A stretch of DNA of 64,000 bases from Photobacterium frigidiphilum (GTDB taxonomy: Bacteria; Pseudomonadota; Gammaproteobacteria; Enterobacterales; Vibrionaceae). The notes beneath the pieces are model-generated. The model was not told the origin of the DNA, ran no database searches, and saw only the letters and a program-made list of their open reading frames with translations. Numbering within the stretch: the stretch's first letter is position 1; each line of letters begins with the position of its first letter. The stretch is taken from the NCBI RefSeq assembly GCF_003025615.1, contig NZ_PYMJ01000001.1, forward strand, positions 372,001 to 436,000, in the 5' to 3' direction. Shown here piece after piece: positions 8,845-18,683 of the stretch. The translations under genes and the position numbers were made by a program.

Positions 8845-9228
8845 TTATTGCATCCGCTCGAATACTTTATCCAACTTCGTTTTTAGCGTTGCTGCTGTAA
8901 ATGGTTTAACAATGTATCCATTCACACCAGCTTGTGCCGCTTCTATGATTTGTTCACGCTTTGCTTCTGCCGTGATCATAAGAACAGGTAGATGCTTCAA
9001 TTTTTCATCAACACGGATGTGTTTAAGTAAATCGATACCTTGCATACCTGGCATGTTCCAATCTGTAACGACAAAATCAAAATCGCCTTTTTTCAACATT
9101 GGTAATGCCGTTAAGCCATCATCAGCCTCATGGGTATTATTAAAACCCAGATCACGTAATAAGTTTTTAACGATTCGTCGCATTGTCGAAAAGTCATCAA
9201 CAATTAAGATTTTTATATTTTTGTTCAA
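8845..9228 (-). CDS. cheY: CheY, chemotaxis response regulator
   Basis: Single receiver domain whose phosphorylated form binds FliM and switches motor rotation. I take the TTG at 9228 ([14 protein letters not shown]), which follows GGAGG with a 5-nt spacer and gives 127 residues, the usual CheY size. An in-frame GTG at 9249 would add 7 residues but has no ribosome binding site. Acidic pocket D11/D12, phospho-acceptor D56 ([11 protein letters not shown]), and lysine in YIVKPFT. It closely resembles the motor-acting CheY-3 of Vibrio cholerae as I recall it. Located between fliA and cheZ. Confidence 0.95.
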   Translation of the reverse strand: MNKNIKILIVDDFSTMRRIVKNLLRDLGFNNTHEADDGLTALPMLKKGDFDFVVTDWNMPGMQGIDLLKHIRVDEKLKHLPVLMITAEAKREQIIEAAQAGVNGYIVKPFTAATLKTKLDKVFERMQ

Positions 9229-9291
9229 AGTTGCCTCCACTGAGGTCACAGTGTTTTTTATCTAGGTTTTATTTAGTAATACTAAACAGTA

Positions 9292-10014
9292 TTAAGCAGC
9301 CCAAGCGGTTAGCTTAGAGCGCAAACGTTGCATAGCCTGACTATGAATCTGGCAAATTCGGGACTCACTCACCCCAACAACGACTCCGATCTCTTTAAGA
9401 TTAAGTTCTTCGTCATAATAGAGTGATAGAACCAAAGCCTCTCTTTCAGGGAGCGTTTTAATGGCATCAGCCAAAGATTGGCGGAAATTATCATCTACAA
9501 CACCCTGAAAGGGAAGATTTTCTTCTCGTGACGCCTCGGTTGTCACTGCATCTTCTGACACACCAAGATCATCCATGCCAACAAGACGCCCACAATTAAC
9601 ATCATTTAATGCTTGATGGTACTGATCAAGCGTCATTTCGAGATGTTCGGCAATTTCTGTATCTGTTGGGTCGCGACCTAGCTTATTTTCAAGCTGTGCC
9701 ATGGCCTCGGTAATGCGTCGGTTATTCTTATACACAGATCGAGGAACCCAATCACCACGACGAATATCATCTAGCATGGCTCCTCGAATACGAATACCCG
9801 CAAAGGTTTCAAAACTCGCCCCTTTGGTTGGATCATAATTTTGCTGTGCTTCTAGCAAACCAATCATACCTGATTGAATCAAGTCTTCGACTTGTACGCT
9901 AGACGGAAGCCTTCCCATCAGGTGGTACGCAATGCGTTTAACCAGCGACGAATAGCGCTCGATAAATGCTTGCGGGCTTTCCTTATATTGCCCATAAGCA
10001 AGCGCTTTATTCAC
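9292..10014 (-). CDS. fliA: FliA, sigma-28 factor for late flagellar genes
   Basis: Sigma factor that directs RNA polymerase to late flagellar promoters, held back by FlgM until the hook is complete. It has 240 residues with region 2 (VEDLIQSGMIGLLEAQQNYD, FETFAGIRIRGAMLDDIR), region 3 (LGRDPTDTEIAEHLEM) and region 4 (LPEREALVLSLYYDEELNLKEIG..., VSESRICQIHSQA). It overlaps the end of flhG by 8 nt. Target promoters seen in this window are before flgM, flgO and the second flagellin. Confidence 0.97.
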   Translation of the reverse strand: MNKALAYGQYKESPQAFIERYSSLVKRIAYHLMGRLPSSVQVEDLIQSGMIGLLEAQQNYDPTKGASFETFAGIRIRGAMLDDIRRGDWVPRSVYKNNRRITEAMAQLENKLGRDPTDTEIAEHLEMTLDQYHQALNDVNCGRLVGMDDLGVSEDAVTTEASREENLPFQGVVDDNFRQSLADAIKTLPEREALVLSLYYDEELNLKEIGVVVGVSESRICQIHSQAMQRLRSKLTAWAA

Positions 10015-10894
10015 CTCTTGGCACCTCTGAAGAAGTTGGCTTCACCAGTAATCTTTCAACAAAAAATTCTAAATGACCACCCGGATTATGTGGAACAGGC
10101 CAGGTCAACGCTTTGTTCGATAATGACGTTAATGCTAACGCTGCCGGACTGCGCGGGAAGGCATCAACAACAATCTTCTGCCGTTTAACCGCTTGGCGAA
10201 CGCGATCATCTAGAGGCACACAAGCAACAAGTTCAAGGTTTGCATCTAAAAAACGTTCAGTGACTCGCGTCAACTTAGTGAATAAATCTCGCCCTTCACG
10301 GTAGCTTCGCACCATGTTGGCGACAATTTTAAAGCGCTGAACATCGTATTCACGGCTTAATACTTTGATGAGTGCATACGCGTCAGTAATCGAGGTTGGT
10401 TCGTCACACACGACCACCAATACATCTTGTGCTGCGCGAGCAAAACTTAACACCATATCCGAGATACCAGCGGCAGTATCAACAAGTAACACATCAATGT
10501 CATCTTGCAAGTTACCAAAAGCACGAATCAAGCCTGCATGTTGTGCCGGAGATAACTCCGCCATTTTTTGTGTGCCTGATGAACCGGGAATAATTTTAAC
10601 ACCGTACGGACCTTCAAGAATCACATCTTGCAAGTCACACTGCCCAGCAAGTACATGCGATAAGTTTCGCCCAGAACGTAGACCTAACATCACATCAACG
10701 TTTGCCAACCCTAAATCGGCATCGAGCACCATCACTTTTTTACCTTGGCGAGCCATTGAAATAGCCATGCTTAACGTCACGTTAGTTTTACCCACGCCAC
10801 CTTTACCGCCAGTCACCGTAATCACTTTCGTTGATGATAATTTTGTCATACGGCGCAAGCCGCTTGCTTGATCCTGCATCATGTTCTCAATCAT
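10007..10894 (-). CDS. flhG: FlhG (FleN), MinD-like ATPase limiting polar flagellar number
   Basis: ParA/MinD family ATPase that works against FlhF to keep a single polar flagellum. The start at 10894 (MIENMMQDQASGLRRM) gives 295 residues and overlaps flhF by 8 nt; an upstream in-frame start at 10927 would overlap flhF more. The DQAxGLRR motif that follows the start is the conserved N-terminal element that in the family contacts FlhF. Deviant Walker A is GGKGGVGKTNV, followed by LDADLGLANVD and Walker B VLLVDTAAGI. Confidence 0.95.
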   Translation of the reverse strand: MIENMMQDQASGLRRMTKLSSTKVITVTGGKGGVGKTNVTLSMAISMARQGKKVMVLDADLGLANVDVMLGLRSGRNLSHVLAGQCDLQDVILEGPYGVKIIPGSSGTQKMAELSPAQHAGLIRAFGNLQDDIDVLLVDTAAGISDMVLSFARAAQDVLVVVCDEPTSITDAYALIKVLSREYDVQRFKIVANMVRSYREGRDLFTKLTRVTERFLDANLELVACVPLDDRVRQAVKRQKIVVDAFPRSPAALALTSLSNKALTWPVPHNPGGHLEFFVERLLVKPTSSEVPRGE

Positions 10895-12650
10895 AATAAT
10901 CCGCCGCCTTGTTCTCTGAACTATCACTACTCCAGAAATGAGATTGCTGACTAATTTCTTGTTCTAATAATTCATTAGCGCGTGAGACAAGGTAGTTACC
11001 TGTTGCAACTTTAATGTCTTCGGGGACACGCTGACCATCGGCTAAGTAAGCAATAGGTAATGCATTTTGTATTGTCACGCACATTACCTCACCTAAACTT
11101 AATGATTCATCCAGCTTTGTCAGTACACACCCTGAAAGTGGTATCCGACGGAAATGTTCAATGGTTTCTTGTAATACTCGACGCTGAGCCGTTGAAGGCA
11201 AAACAAGGAAGCTGCGAATATGTGCGCCACTGTTTTGCATTAAAGTATCAAGCTGCTCTGATAGACGAATATCTCGTTGCCCCATACCCGCAGTATCAAG
11301 CAATACTAAACGTCGATGTCTTAACTGATGAAGTATATCGGCAAGTTCTTCAGCATCTTTAGCAACTCTTACCGGACATCCCAGAATTCGCCCATAAGTA
11401 GCCAATTGTTCATGTGCTCCAATACGGTATGTATCGGTTGTAACCAGTGCAATTTCATCTGCACCGAAATCCATCGCCGCTCTTGCAGCAAGCTTGGCAA
11501 TGGTGGTTGTTTTACCGACGCCTGTTGGTCCTAATAAAGCGACCACACCACCGGTTTCTAAAATACAATCGCTGGTCGTAATAATTTGATCTGCTAATAA
11601 ATCCAGTAATGCTGGCCATGCTTCATGGGCGGGTACATCTTCTGGAATATAACTCGCAAATTGGTCGGCAAGTTCTGATGATAAGCCCATTTTTTCTAAT
11701 CGCTTTATCATCATTGCGCGCATAGGTTCACGTCGTTCGACTTCTTGCCACATCAAGCCAGACAGCTGATGCTCAAGCAAACTGCGGATCGATGACATTT
11801 CTGAACGCATCGTCTCCATTTCATCGTTTGAACGTGGCGATTTCGCATCATAACGCGATGGGTCTAAACGCGACTGATTAAGATGAGAGCTATTATGGCT
11901 AAAAGAGGATTCAGCTCGGCTATCACGTCCACGGCCAAACTCTGATGCTTGCTCGCGCTGTCGCGGTTCATTTTGTGGCTGTTCATTGCGCGCAGGGTAC
12001 GGACGACGATAATCACCAAAATCTAATGGATTAGCCTTAGATTGTTGAGCGGAATTCATACCACGAGCAGAGAATCCTGATTGACGATTATCATTATGCT
12101 CGCCACTGAAACGATCAGAACCTGCACGATGTCCATCGCCCATATTCCGATAGTTTCCCTTCCCTTGAGCATGAGACTCCCTTTGAGGAGGCTGCTTATT
12201 ATGTGCCTGTAACGCCGATGGCGAACGTCCACCGCGATTATCGCTGTTTGAACGATTGTAGCTATGACGTTCTGAAGGCTCACCGTGCTGTTTGGACTGA
12301 CGGTTCAGTAATGCCGATAACGAGTCAGCTTCTGGCGAGCTATCTTTTGGCTTATCGCCAGTATAGTTTTGCAATACACTGGCAAAACGACTTGCTGCTG
12401 ATTGCTTTATCTGTACTTGGTCTTCAGCCAGCTTTCGCTTTGCTTGACCAAGACGATTAGCCAAAGCATCACGTGTGTTTTGAGATGCTTTTGGTGGTTC
12501 ATTCGCAATATCTGTATCAACGGCAGCAACAATTTCGACTCCGCCGGTCACTTTTTTATTGGACATGATTACCGCATCAGCACCTAGCTCTTCTTTTACT
12601 TCACTGAGCGCTGTTCGCATGTCTTTGGCAAAAAATCGTTTTATTTTCAC
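10887..12650 (-). CDS. flhF: FlhF, SRP-type GTPase setting the polar flagellar site
   Basis: GTPase that recruits the first flagellar parts (FliF) to the pole. It starts with GTG and has 587 residues, longer than most Vibrio FlhF proteins (around 500). The basic N-terminal domain (MKIKRFFAKDMRTAL) is followed by a long linker, about 100-280, very rich in Arg, Gly, Asn, Ser and Gln. The NG GTPase domain begins at about 285, with G1 GPTGVGKTT (374-382), TTDTYRIGAHEQL (404-416) and DTAGMGQRD (452-460). It lies upstream of flhG in the usual flhA-flhF-flhG-fliA order. The linker is the only unusual part. Confidence 0.96.
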   Translation of the reverse strand: MKIKRFFAKDMRTALSEVKEELGADAVIMSNKKVTGGVEIVAAVDTDIANEPPKASQNTRDALANRLGQAKRKLAEDQVQIKQSAASRFASVLQNYTGDKPKDSSPEADSLSALLNRQSKQHGEPSERHSYNRSNSDNRGGRSPSALQAHNKQPPQRESHAQGKGNYRNMGDGHRAGSDRFSGEHNDNRQSGFSARGMNSAQQSKANPLDFGDYRRPYPARNEQPQNEPRQREQASEFGRGRDSRAESSFSHNSSHLNQSRLDPSRYDAKSPRSNDEMETMRSEMSSIRSLLEHQLSGLMWQEVERREPMRAMMIKRLEKMGLSSELADQFASYIPEDVPAHEAWPALLDLLADQIITTSDCILETGGVVALLGPTGVGKTTTIAKLAARAAMDFGADEIALVTTDTYRIGAHEQLATYGRILGCPVRVAKDAEELADILHQLRHRRLVLLDTAGMGQRDIRLSEQLDTLMQNSGAHIRSFLVLPSTAQRRVLQETIEHFRRIPLSGCVLTKLDESLSLGEVMCVTIQNALPIAYLADGQRVPEDIKVATGNYLVSRANELLEQEISQQSHFWSSDSSENKAADYYD

Positions 12651-12754
12651 TCTTATATTCCCGTCAAATCACGCTTTAACCGAAGTCGAGATTTCCATCA
12701 AATCCAATTAACAGACCAAAGCAAGTAGCCAATAAGGCTCTTCACAAATAGCGA

Positions 12755-14851
12755 TTAATTACCGACTGCATTCACGATACGTATTTGCTTCTCATCAGGC
12801 ACTTCTTGATAAGACAGCACGCGCAAGCTTGGTATTGTATTTTTAACAAACTTTGCAAGTGTTGAACGTAAGACACCAGATGTCAGTAATACTGCAGGCT
12901 CCCCTTTCAACTCTTGCTGTTGCGTTGCCTCAGTCAATGAACGTTGAAGTCGCTCAGCTAAACCAGGTTCAATACCTGACGATTCACCACCAGCAGATTG
13001 CATTGTTTTATGCAAAATTTGTTCCAACTCTGGAACCAATGTAATCACAGGCAGCTCAATCTCTATACCATTGATTTCTTGTACGATTAAACGTTTTAGT
13101 CCAATTCTAACTGCCGCAGTCAGAATGTCAGGATCTTGACTCTTTGATGAATACTCCGACAATGTCTGAATAATTGTTCGAATATCGCGGACAGGAATTG
13201 CCTCGTTCAGCAAGTTTTGCATCACTTTAACCACCGCACCTAACGGCAACTGATCCGGCACAAAACCATCAACCAGTTTCGGTGTTGATTGACCTAGCAT
13301 CTCTAGTAAGTTTTGTACTTCTTCATGTCCGAGTAACTGTGATGCACTATTGGTCAATATTTGACTTAAATGTGTTGCTAATACCGTTGCAGAATCCACA
13401 ACGGTATAGCCTAATGCTTGCGCATGCTCGCGCTGTGATTCCATTATCCATACCGCTTCTAATCCAAAAGCAGGATCGGTGGTTTTCTCACCATCAATCG
13501 TACCAAACACCTGCCCTGGGTTAATCGCTAATTCCATATTGGGGTGAATATTGGCTTCGCCACAAGCTACGCCCATCAAGCTGATACGATAGCTATTCGG
13601 GGGCAACTCCAAATTATCGCGAATGTGTACGGGAGGAATAAGAAATCCAAAATCTTGTGATAGCTTTTTACGCACCCCTTTCACGCGATCAAGTAACTCT
13701 CCGCCTTGCTCTTTATCGACCATAGGGATTAAACGATAACCCACTTCAAGCCCAACAATATCGACAGGTTGAACATCATCCCATGAGAGCTCTTTCTGCG
13801 AAGGTTGCAATGCCAGTTCTGTTGACGGTGCTTCTTTTTCGATAAGCGCATCACGTTTTTCTTTCTTAATTCGCCAGTAGGCGAAACCACCGATCATGGC
13901 CGCTAATAACAAAAATGGTATATGCGGCATACCGGGTACTATACCCATTACAAATAAAATACCGCCCGTCACAATCAACGACTGAGGATTATTGAACAAC
14001 TGAAAATACAGCTGCTCCCCCATGTCTTCGTCAGTATTTTGACGGGTCACCATCATTGCCGCACCAATCGACAGTAACAGTGACGGTATCTGAGCAACCA
14101 ACCCATCACCAATGGTCAGTAAGCTATATATTTGAATAGCTTCACCAAATGGCAAGTCATGTTGCACCATACCAATGATCAATCCACCAATAATATTGAT
14201 GCAAAGAATCAAGATACCCGCAATCGCATCACCTTTTACAAATTTCGACGCACCATCCATAGAACCGTAAAAATCCGCTTCTTTTGTTACTTCAAAACGG
14301 CGAGTACGTGCTTGATCTTGATCGATTAGCCCTGCATTCAAATCGGCATCTATCGCCATCTGTTTACCGGGTAAAGCATCCAAGGTAAAACGCGCGCTCA
14401 CTTCTGAGATACGCCCTGCACCTTTCGTTACAACCATGAAGTTAATGATCATCAAAATAAGAAAGACGACCAAACCAACTGCGTAGTTTCCGCCTATCAC
14501 AACTGAGCCAAAGGCATCAATCACTTGCCCTGCCGCATCAGGACCTTCATGGCCATAGAGTAAAACAACTCGGGTCGAGGCAACGTTAAGGGCTAATCGC
14601 AATAACGTGGCAATTAAAAGCACCGTTGGAAATGCAGCAAAATCAAGTGGACGACGGGTATAAATCGTAACCAGTAACACCACCAGCGATAGCGCGATAT
14701 TAAAAGAAAATGCCATATCCAATAGCATTGGAGGCATCGGCAAGATAATCATTGCCAATGTTGCCAATACCATGACTGGTGCGCCTACTGCAGGCAAAGA
14801 CTGTAACCGGGATAACGGTAATTTATCCAAAAATGGTAGCGATAGTTTCAT
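12755..14851 (-). CDS. flhA: FlhA, flagellar export gate protein
   Basis: Integral membrane component of the flagellar type III export gate. It has 698 residues. The N-terminal half holds about eight membrane segments, including the conserved stretch SARFTLDALPGKQMAIDADLNAG (about 150-175) and a second conserved loop FVKGDAIAG. The C-terminal half is the cytosolic docking domain for chaperone-substrate complexes. A sigma-54 type promoter lies about 85 bp upstream (14936-14951), so flhA appears to start its own unit, flhA-flhF-flhG-fliA and beyond. Confidence 0.98.
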   Translation of the reverse strand: MKLSLPFLDKLPLSRLQSLPAVGAPVMVLATLAMIILPMPPMLLDMAFSFNIALSLVVLLVTIYTRRPLDFAAFPTVLLIATLLRLALNVASTRVVLLYGHEGPDAAGQVIDAFGSVVIGGNYAVGLVVFLILMIINFMVVTKGAGRISEVSARFTLDALPGKQMAIDADLNAGLIDQDQARTRRFEVTKEADFYGSMDGASKFVKGDAIAGILILCINIIGGLIIGMVQHDLPFGEAIQIYSLLTIGDGLVAQIPSLLLSIGAAMMVTRQNTDEDMGEQLYFQLFNNPQSLIVTGGILFVMGIVPGMPHIPFLLLAAMIGGFAYWRIKKEKRDALIEKEAPSTELALQPSQKELSWDDVQPVDIVGLEVGYRLIPMVDKEQGGELLDRVKGVRKKLSQDFGFLIPPVHIRDNLELPPNSYRISLMGVACGEANIHPNMELAINPGQVFGTIDGEKTTDPAFGLEAVWIMESQREHAQALGYTVVDSATVLATHLSQILTNSASQLLGHEEVQNLLEMLGQSTPKLVDGFVPDQLPLGAVVKVMQNLLNEAIPVRDIRTIIQTLSEYSSKSQDPDILTAAVRIGLKRLIVQEINGIEIELPVITLVPELEQILHKTMQSAGGESSGIEPGLAERLQRSLTEATQQQELKGEPAVLLTSGVLRSTLAKFVKNTIPSLRVLSYQEVPDEKQIRIVNAVGN

Positions 14852-14935
14852 GAAATCTTAATTTTTCAACACGGCGCACATGACAATAGTGGCTCAGATT
14901 AATGTATTCGAGCGACCAGAAAGAATAACTACCCA

Positions 14936-14951
14936 AGCAAGAATCATGCCC
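14936..14951 (-). promoter_or_regulatory. Sigma-54 type promoter of flhA
   Basis: Leftward GGGCATGATTCTTGCT fits the -24/-12 pattern (TGGCAC-N5-TTGCA) with correct GG-N10-GC spacing. It lies about 85 bp before flhA in the 298-bp flhB-flhA gap. Nothing else in that gap is recognisable. Confidence 0.75.
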
Positions 14952-15149
14952 ATATGATGGTCATTTTTTTGACGCCAATGGAGATTAACAGATATTTGTA
15001 TAAGCGATTATAAAAGGAGTGTATTTTGTGATTATTGCCATTATTTATAACATTTTAAGTTACCGCATAAATTAAAAAGGCCCTAAAGTGAACATTATAT
15101 AATCAAAATATCCAGCTAGGTTCATAGTCAAGATATCCCTCCTCCACCT

Positions 15150-16280
15150 TTAGTGGCGTAGATCCGTCGGGATTGTCATTGCTTCTTTAGCCAACTTAGG
15201 CCGCTGCCCTCGCCCTTTTCGATATTGCTTCAATTGGAATATATATGCTAACACCTGAGCAACTGCAACAAATAACCCATCAGGAATATGCTGCTCTAAC
15301 TCAGTGGTATGATAGATAGCACGTGCCAACGGTGGGGCGGGCACAATATCGATATTATGCTTATTCGCAATTTCTCGGATTTTCAATGCAGTATGATCTA
15401 CACCTTTGGCGATAACAATAGGGGCTGAATCGAGTTTAGGGTCATAACGTAGCGCAACCGAAAAGTGCTCTGGGTTGGTAATAATAACATCTGCTTGAGG
15501 CACATCAGCCATCATTCGCCGTTGTGCCATCTCACGTTGAAGCATACGAATACGCCCTTTGACTTCAGGCTTACCTTCAGTATCTTTGTATTCATCTTTC
15601 ACTTCTTGCTTGGTCATTTTTAATTGTTCATTGTGCTGCCAAATTTGATATGGCACATCAATTGCCACAATCACCAACAGTGAACAACAAATCAATAAAA
15701 TAAATTGCATCAAAATATCAAGTGCATGAAATATATTAGACGGATAAACTTCTAGACTTAATAAGAAGAAATCGTTCAAGCTTGAATACATTAAGTAAGC
15801 TGCAACACCCGCAACCAACAAAACCTTCAGAATTGATTTAATGAGTTCAACCCAACTTTGCATGCCAAACATGCGTTTAAATCCACTCATCGGATTCATC
15901 TTTGACAATTTTGGCATTGCCGCCTCAACAGAAAAACTCACACCGCCTAAACCAGCCGCACCAATCAGCGCCGCTGTAAATAGAACGATCAATACCAAAC
16001 CAAGCGGAAAAACAACACTCCATATTGCAGTGAGCATTATTGAGAATAACCGATTTAGATCGTAAATTTCTTCACGACTAAGCGAAAACATTTGTGTCAT
16101 TATTTCAGCTAATGCTTTACCCAGCCCTTCGCCGTACCATATAAGCGAAACAGCACCCATTACTAATACAGCAACAGACGCTAATTCTTTGGAACGTGCC
16201 ACTTGCCCTTTTTCTCGAGCTTGCTCGAGCTTTCTGGCCGTGGCGTCTTCGGTACGTTCCTGCCCATCAGACTCAGCCAT
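15150..16280 (-). CDS. flhB: FlhB, export switch protein
   Basis: Membrane protein of the export gate that autocleaves to switch from rod/hook to filament substrates. The ATG at 16280 overlaps the fliR stop (TGATG), giving 376 residues. An N-terminal basic region is followed by four membrane segments (about 30-210) and a cytosolic domain. The autocleavage site reads NPEH (VIITNPEHFSVALRYD) rather than the usual NPTH; the Asn-Pro pair needed for cleavage is kept. Last gene of the fliK-to-flhB run. Confidence 0.96.
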   Translation of the reverse strand: MAESDGQERTEDATARKLEQAREKGQVARSKELASVAVLVMGAVSLIWYGEGLGKALAEIMTQMFSLSREEIYDLNRLFSIMLTAIWSVVFPLGLVLIVLFTAALIGAAGLGGVSFSVEAAMPKLSKMNPMSGFKRMFGMQSWVELIKSILKVLLVAGVAAYLMYSSLNDFFLLSLEVYPSNIFHALDILMQFILLICCSLLVIVAIDVPYQIWQHNEQLKMTKQEVKDEYKDTEGKPEVKGRIRMLQREMAQRRMMADVPQADVIITNPEHFSVALRYDPKLDSAPIVIAKGVDHTALKIREIANKHNIDIVPAPPLARAIYHTTELEQHIPDGLFVAVAQVLAYIFQLKQYRKGRGQRPKLAKEAMTIPTDLRH

Positions 16281-17062
16281 CAGCAATCCACCCTAATCAG
16301 GCTACAAATCTGCTGAAAACCGAAATCCCAAGTATGTTGATACTGAGGCAACATACCCATAACCAAGTACCAACTGATTAGTAAACCCAGTAGCAATGCA
16401 AATGAAAAGCCCAATGCAAAGATATTTAACTGCGGTGCAGCTCGCGTCATTACGCCAAACGACAAGTTTACCGTCAACAAAGCAATAACACCGGCTAATG
16501 CCATGTTAAGTGCACCTTTAAACATATGACCAAACCAACCCGCCAATTGGTAATAATCATCAGGGCGAAACATTTCTTGCCCTATCGGCAATGTTTTAAA
16601 ACTCAGTACGATAACATTTAGCATTTCAAGGTGACCATCTGTTGCCAAGAACAGCATGATTGCAAGAAATAGATAAAGCTGACCAAGCACAGGCGTATTC
16701 TGGCCATTAGCCGGATCAACCATGGATGCAAAACCTAAACTAGACTGCATACCCAATATTTGCCCAACCAAGACAAAGGTTTGTGTCACAAATTGCGTCA
16801 CTAACCCAATGGATACACCAATAACAATTTGTTGAGCCGTGATTAAAAAACCCTGCAAAGACAATAATTCAATGTTAGCTGGCACTGCGGGTAATGCTGG
16901 CATGACCGCAAAAGTAACGGTTAAACCAAGATACAAACGAATTTTAGGCGAGACAAAACGGGCACCAAAAAACGTCATTGTCATCATCATCGACGAAATG
17001 CGCGTAAAGGGCCAAAAATAATTAGCAAGCCAATCGAGTATAAGTGCTGACGGGTAAGTCAT
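16280..17062 (-). CDS. fliR: FliR, flagellar export gate protein
   Basis: Polytopic membrane protein of the FliPQR export pore. It has 260 residues with about six membrane helices, including FLITAQQIVIGVSIGL and the conserved SSLGFASMVDPANGQNTPVLGQL stretch near residues 105-125. It overlaps flhB and lies 35 bp after fliQ. Confidence 0.96.
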   Translation of the reverse strand: MTYPSALILDWLANYFWPFTRISSMMMTMTFFGARFVSPKIRLYLGLTVTFAVMPALPAVPANIELLSLQGFLITAQQIVIGVSIGLVTQFVTQTFVLVGQILGMQSSLGFASMVDPANGQNTPVLGQLYLFLAIMLFLATDGHLEMLNVIVLSFKTLPIGQEMFRPDDYYQLAGWFGHMFKGALNMALAGVIALLTVNLSFGVMTRAAPQLNIFALGFSFALLLGLLISWYLVMGMLPQYQHTWDFGFQQICSLIRVDC

Positions 17063-17097
17063 AGGTTATGCGTGATCCAAAAAAATCATAAGCAACG

Positions 17098-17367
17098 CTA
17101 ATATAAAATCTGGGGGATACGATCTATGATGCGAAAAAAATAATCCATCAGCATTCCTGTCATCATATGTCCAAAAAACATCAACGCTAATAAGGTCACA
17201 ATTAATCGGGGCAAGAAACTTAATGTTTGTTCATTGATCGAGGTGGCCGCTTGGAAAACCGCAACGACTAGACCAATTAATAACCCAGGTACAACAATGG
17301 CACACACCATGATAAGTACCATAAACAAAGCTTCTTGAAATATTTCGACAAACGCTTCAGGTGTCAT
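17098..17367 (-). CDS. fliQ: FliQ, flagellar export gate protein
   Basis: Small two-helix membrane subunit of the export pore. It has 89 residues, the family norm, with the conserved ALFMVLIMVCAIVVPGLLIGLVVAVFQAATSINEQTLSF arrangement (quoted in part). Located between fliP and fliR. Confidence 0.96.
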   Translation of the reverse strand: MTPEAFVEIFQEALFMVLIMVCAIVVPGLLIGLVVAVFQAATSINEQTLSFLPRLIVTLLALMFFGHMMTGMLMDYFFRIIDRIPQILY

Positions 17368-17429
17368 AACACTTCCTTTTCGATTCGATACTCAATAAGA
17401 AACCAGATGTAGTAATAAACATCTAACAA

Positions 17430-18284
17430 CTAAGTACCAAAACTTCCCGCTAACGTGGTCAAGATAAGGTTCCAGCCATCAACCAGAACAAACAACATTA
17501 ACTTAAAGGGTAACGATACGATCATCGGTGACAGCATCATCATACCCATTGCCATCAAGACAGAAGCAACAACAAGGTCAATGATCAAGAAAGGCAAAAA
17601 CAGCATAAATCCAATCTGAAATGCCGTTTTCAATTCAGACGTTATAAACGCAGGAATCAATACCGTAATCGGCACATCTTCGGGTGCAGTTGCTGTCGAG
17701 CCTGACATATTAACGAAACTTTCTAAGTCTTTAACACGTGTTTGTTTGAGCATAAATTGGCGTAACGGCACTTGGGCTGTTTCAAATGCCTGCGCAGCGG
17801 TAATTTCTTCATTGATATAGGGCTGAACAGCATCAGCATTTACTTTATCGATGACTGGCGACATCACAAAGAATGTCATAAATAGTGCAATACCAATAAT
17901 AACCTGATTCGATGGCGTCTGTTGTAAACCCATTGCTTGTCGAAGAATAGATAACACCACCACAATACGTGTAAATGAGGTCATCAAAATAACAATGGCA
18001 GGTAGAAAACCCAATGCCGTCATTAAACCGAGGATCTGCAACGTTACCGAATAATCTTCGCCACCATCAGGATTAGTGGTGACAGAAAAAGCAGGAATAC
18101 CACCACGACTTGCAGATTGAATAAAGCTCGCTGCGCCTTGGTCGTTTTGCATGCTACTCACGGTTACGCTTTCACTGGCTGACGTCGCAGGCAGTACCAT
18201 TGCATCAATTTCTGCCATTACAGGTAAACTGACAAAGAAAGCAAAAGCCGCTAGAACAACAGCAATAAGGTTATTTTTTATCAT
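17430..18284 (-). CDS. fliP: FliP, flagellar export gate protein
   Basis: Core subunit of the FliPQR export pore. It has 284 residues with a cleavable-looking signal segment (about 1-24, ending PVMAE), as in other FliP proteins, and a short periplasmic stretch. The conserved body follows: [33 protein letters not shown] and [22 protein letters not shown] (quoted in part). It overlaps fliO by 14 nt. Confidence 0.97.
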   Translation of the reverse strand: MIKNNLIAVVLAAFAFFVSLPVMAEIDAMVLPATSASESVTVSSMQNDQGAASFIQSASRGGIPAFSVTTNPDGGEDYSVTLQILGLMTALGFLPAIVILMTSFTRIVVVLSILRQAMGLQQTPSNQVIIGIALFMTFFVMSPVIDKVNADAVQPYINEEITAAQAFETAQVPLRQFMLKQTRVKDLESFVNMSGSTATAPEDVPITVLIPAFITSELKTAFQIGFMLFLPFLIIDLVVASVLMAMGMMMLSPMIVSLPFKLMLFVLVDGWNLILTTLAGSFGT

Positions 18285-18675
18285 TGGTCTTTAATAATTT
18301 ACTTAAGTGGTTCGCAAAATCACCACTCGGCTGTGCATCCATAGCCAAAGGCTGTTCTAACTTCGTCAACAAAGAAATATTGTGCTGAGTAACACCAACC
18401 AATAATTGCTCCTCACCAACTTGTAATAAAACAATACGTTCACGTTGTCCTATAGGTAACTGCTTCAGGACTTTAAGTGCCCCATCAGCCCCTTGAATTC
18501 CAGGCAACTTCATGCGTTTTAGTAACCAAGCTAAAAAAATAATAAAAATAACCACTAACACTAATGAGGCTAATGTCGTGGCTATATTCATCTCGGGAGC
18601 CAGAGAGGCAGCCAATGCAGGCGTAGTAAAAACGACCAAGCAAAAGCTAATCAATGCTAAAAAAGGGGATCTCAT
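18271..18675 (-). CDS. fliO: FliO, export gate assembly protein
   Basis: Membrane protein that helps assemble the FliP ring. It has 134 residues with a signal-like N-terminus (1-22), one membrane segment (about 32-52, [18 protein letters not shown]) and a small cytosolic domain with [25 protein letters not shown], typical of FliO. It lies between fliN and fliP in the usual order. Confidence 0.93.
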   Translation of the reverse strand: MRSPFLALISFCLVVFTTPALAASLAPEMNIATTLASLVLVVIFIIFLAWLLKRMKLPGIQGADGALKVLKQLPIGQRERIVLLQVGEEQLLVGVTQHNISLLTKLEQPLAMDAQPSGDFANHLSKLLKTNDKK

Positions 18676-18683
18676 AACAAACC

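Noticed and set aside
9229..9249. GTG start for cheY giving 134 residues
   Set aside because: No ribosome binding site; the downstream TTG has GGAGG at ideal spacing and gives normal length.
12651..12754. Possible sigma-54 promoter before flhF (TTGGCTACTTGCT)
   Set aside because: Only 6 nt lie between GG and GC, so it cannot fit sigma-54 spacing.
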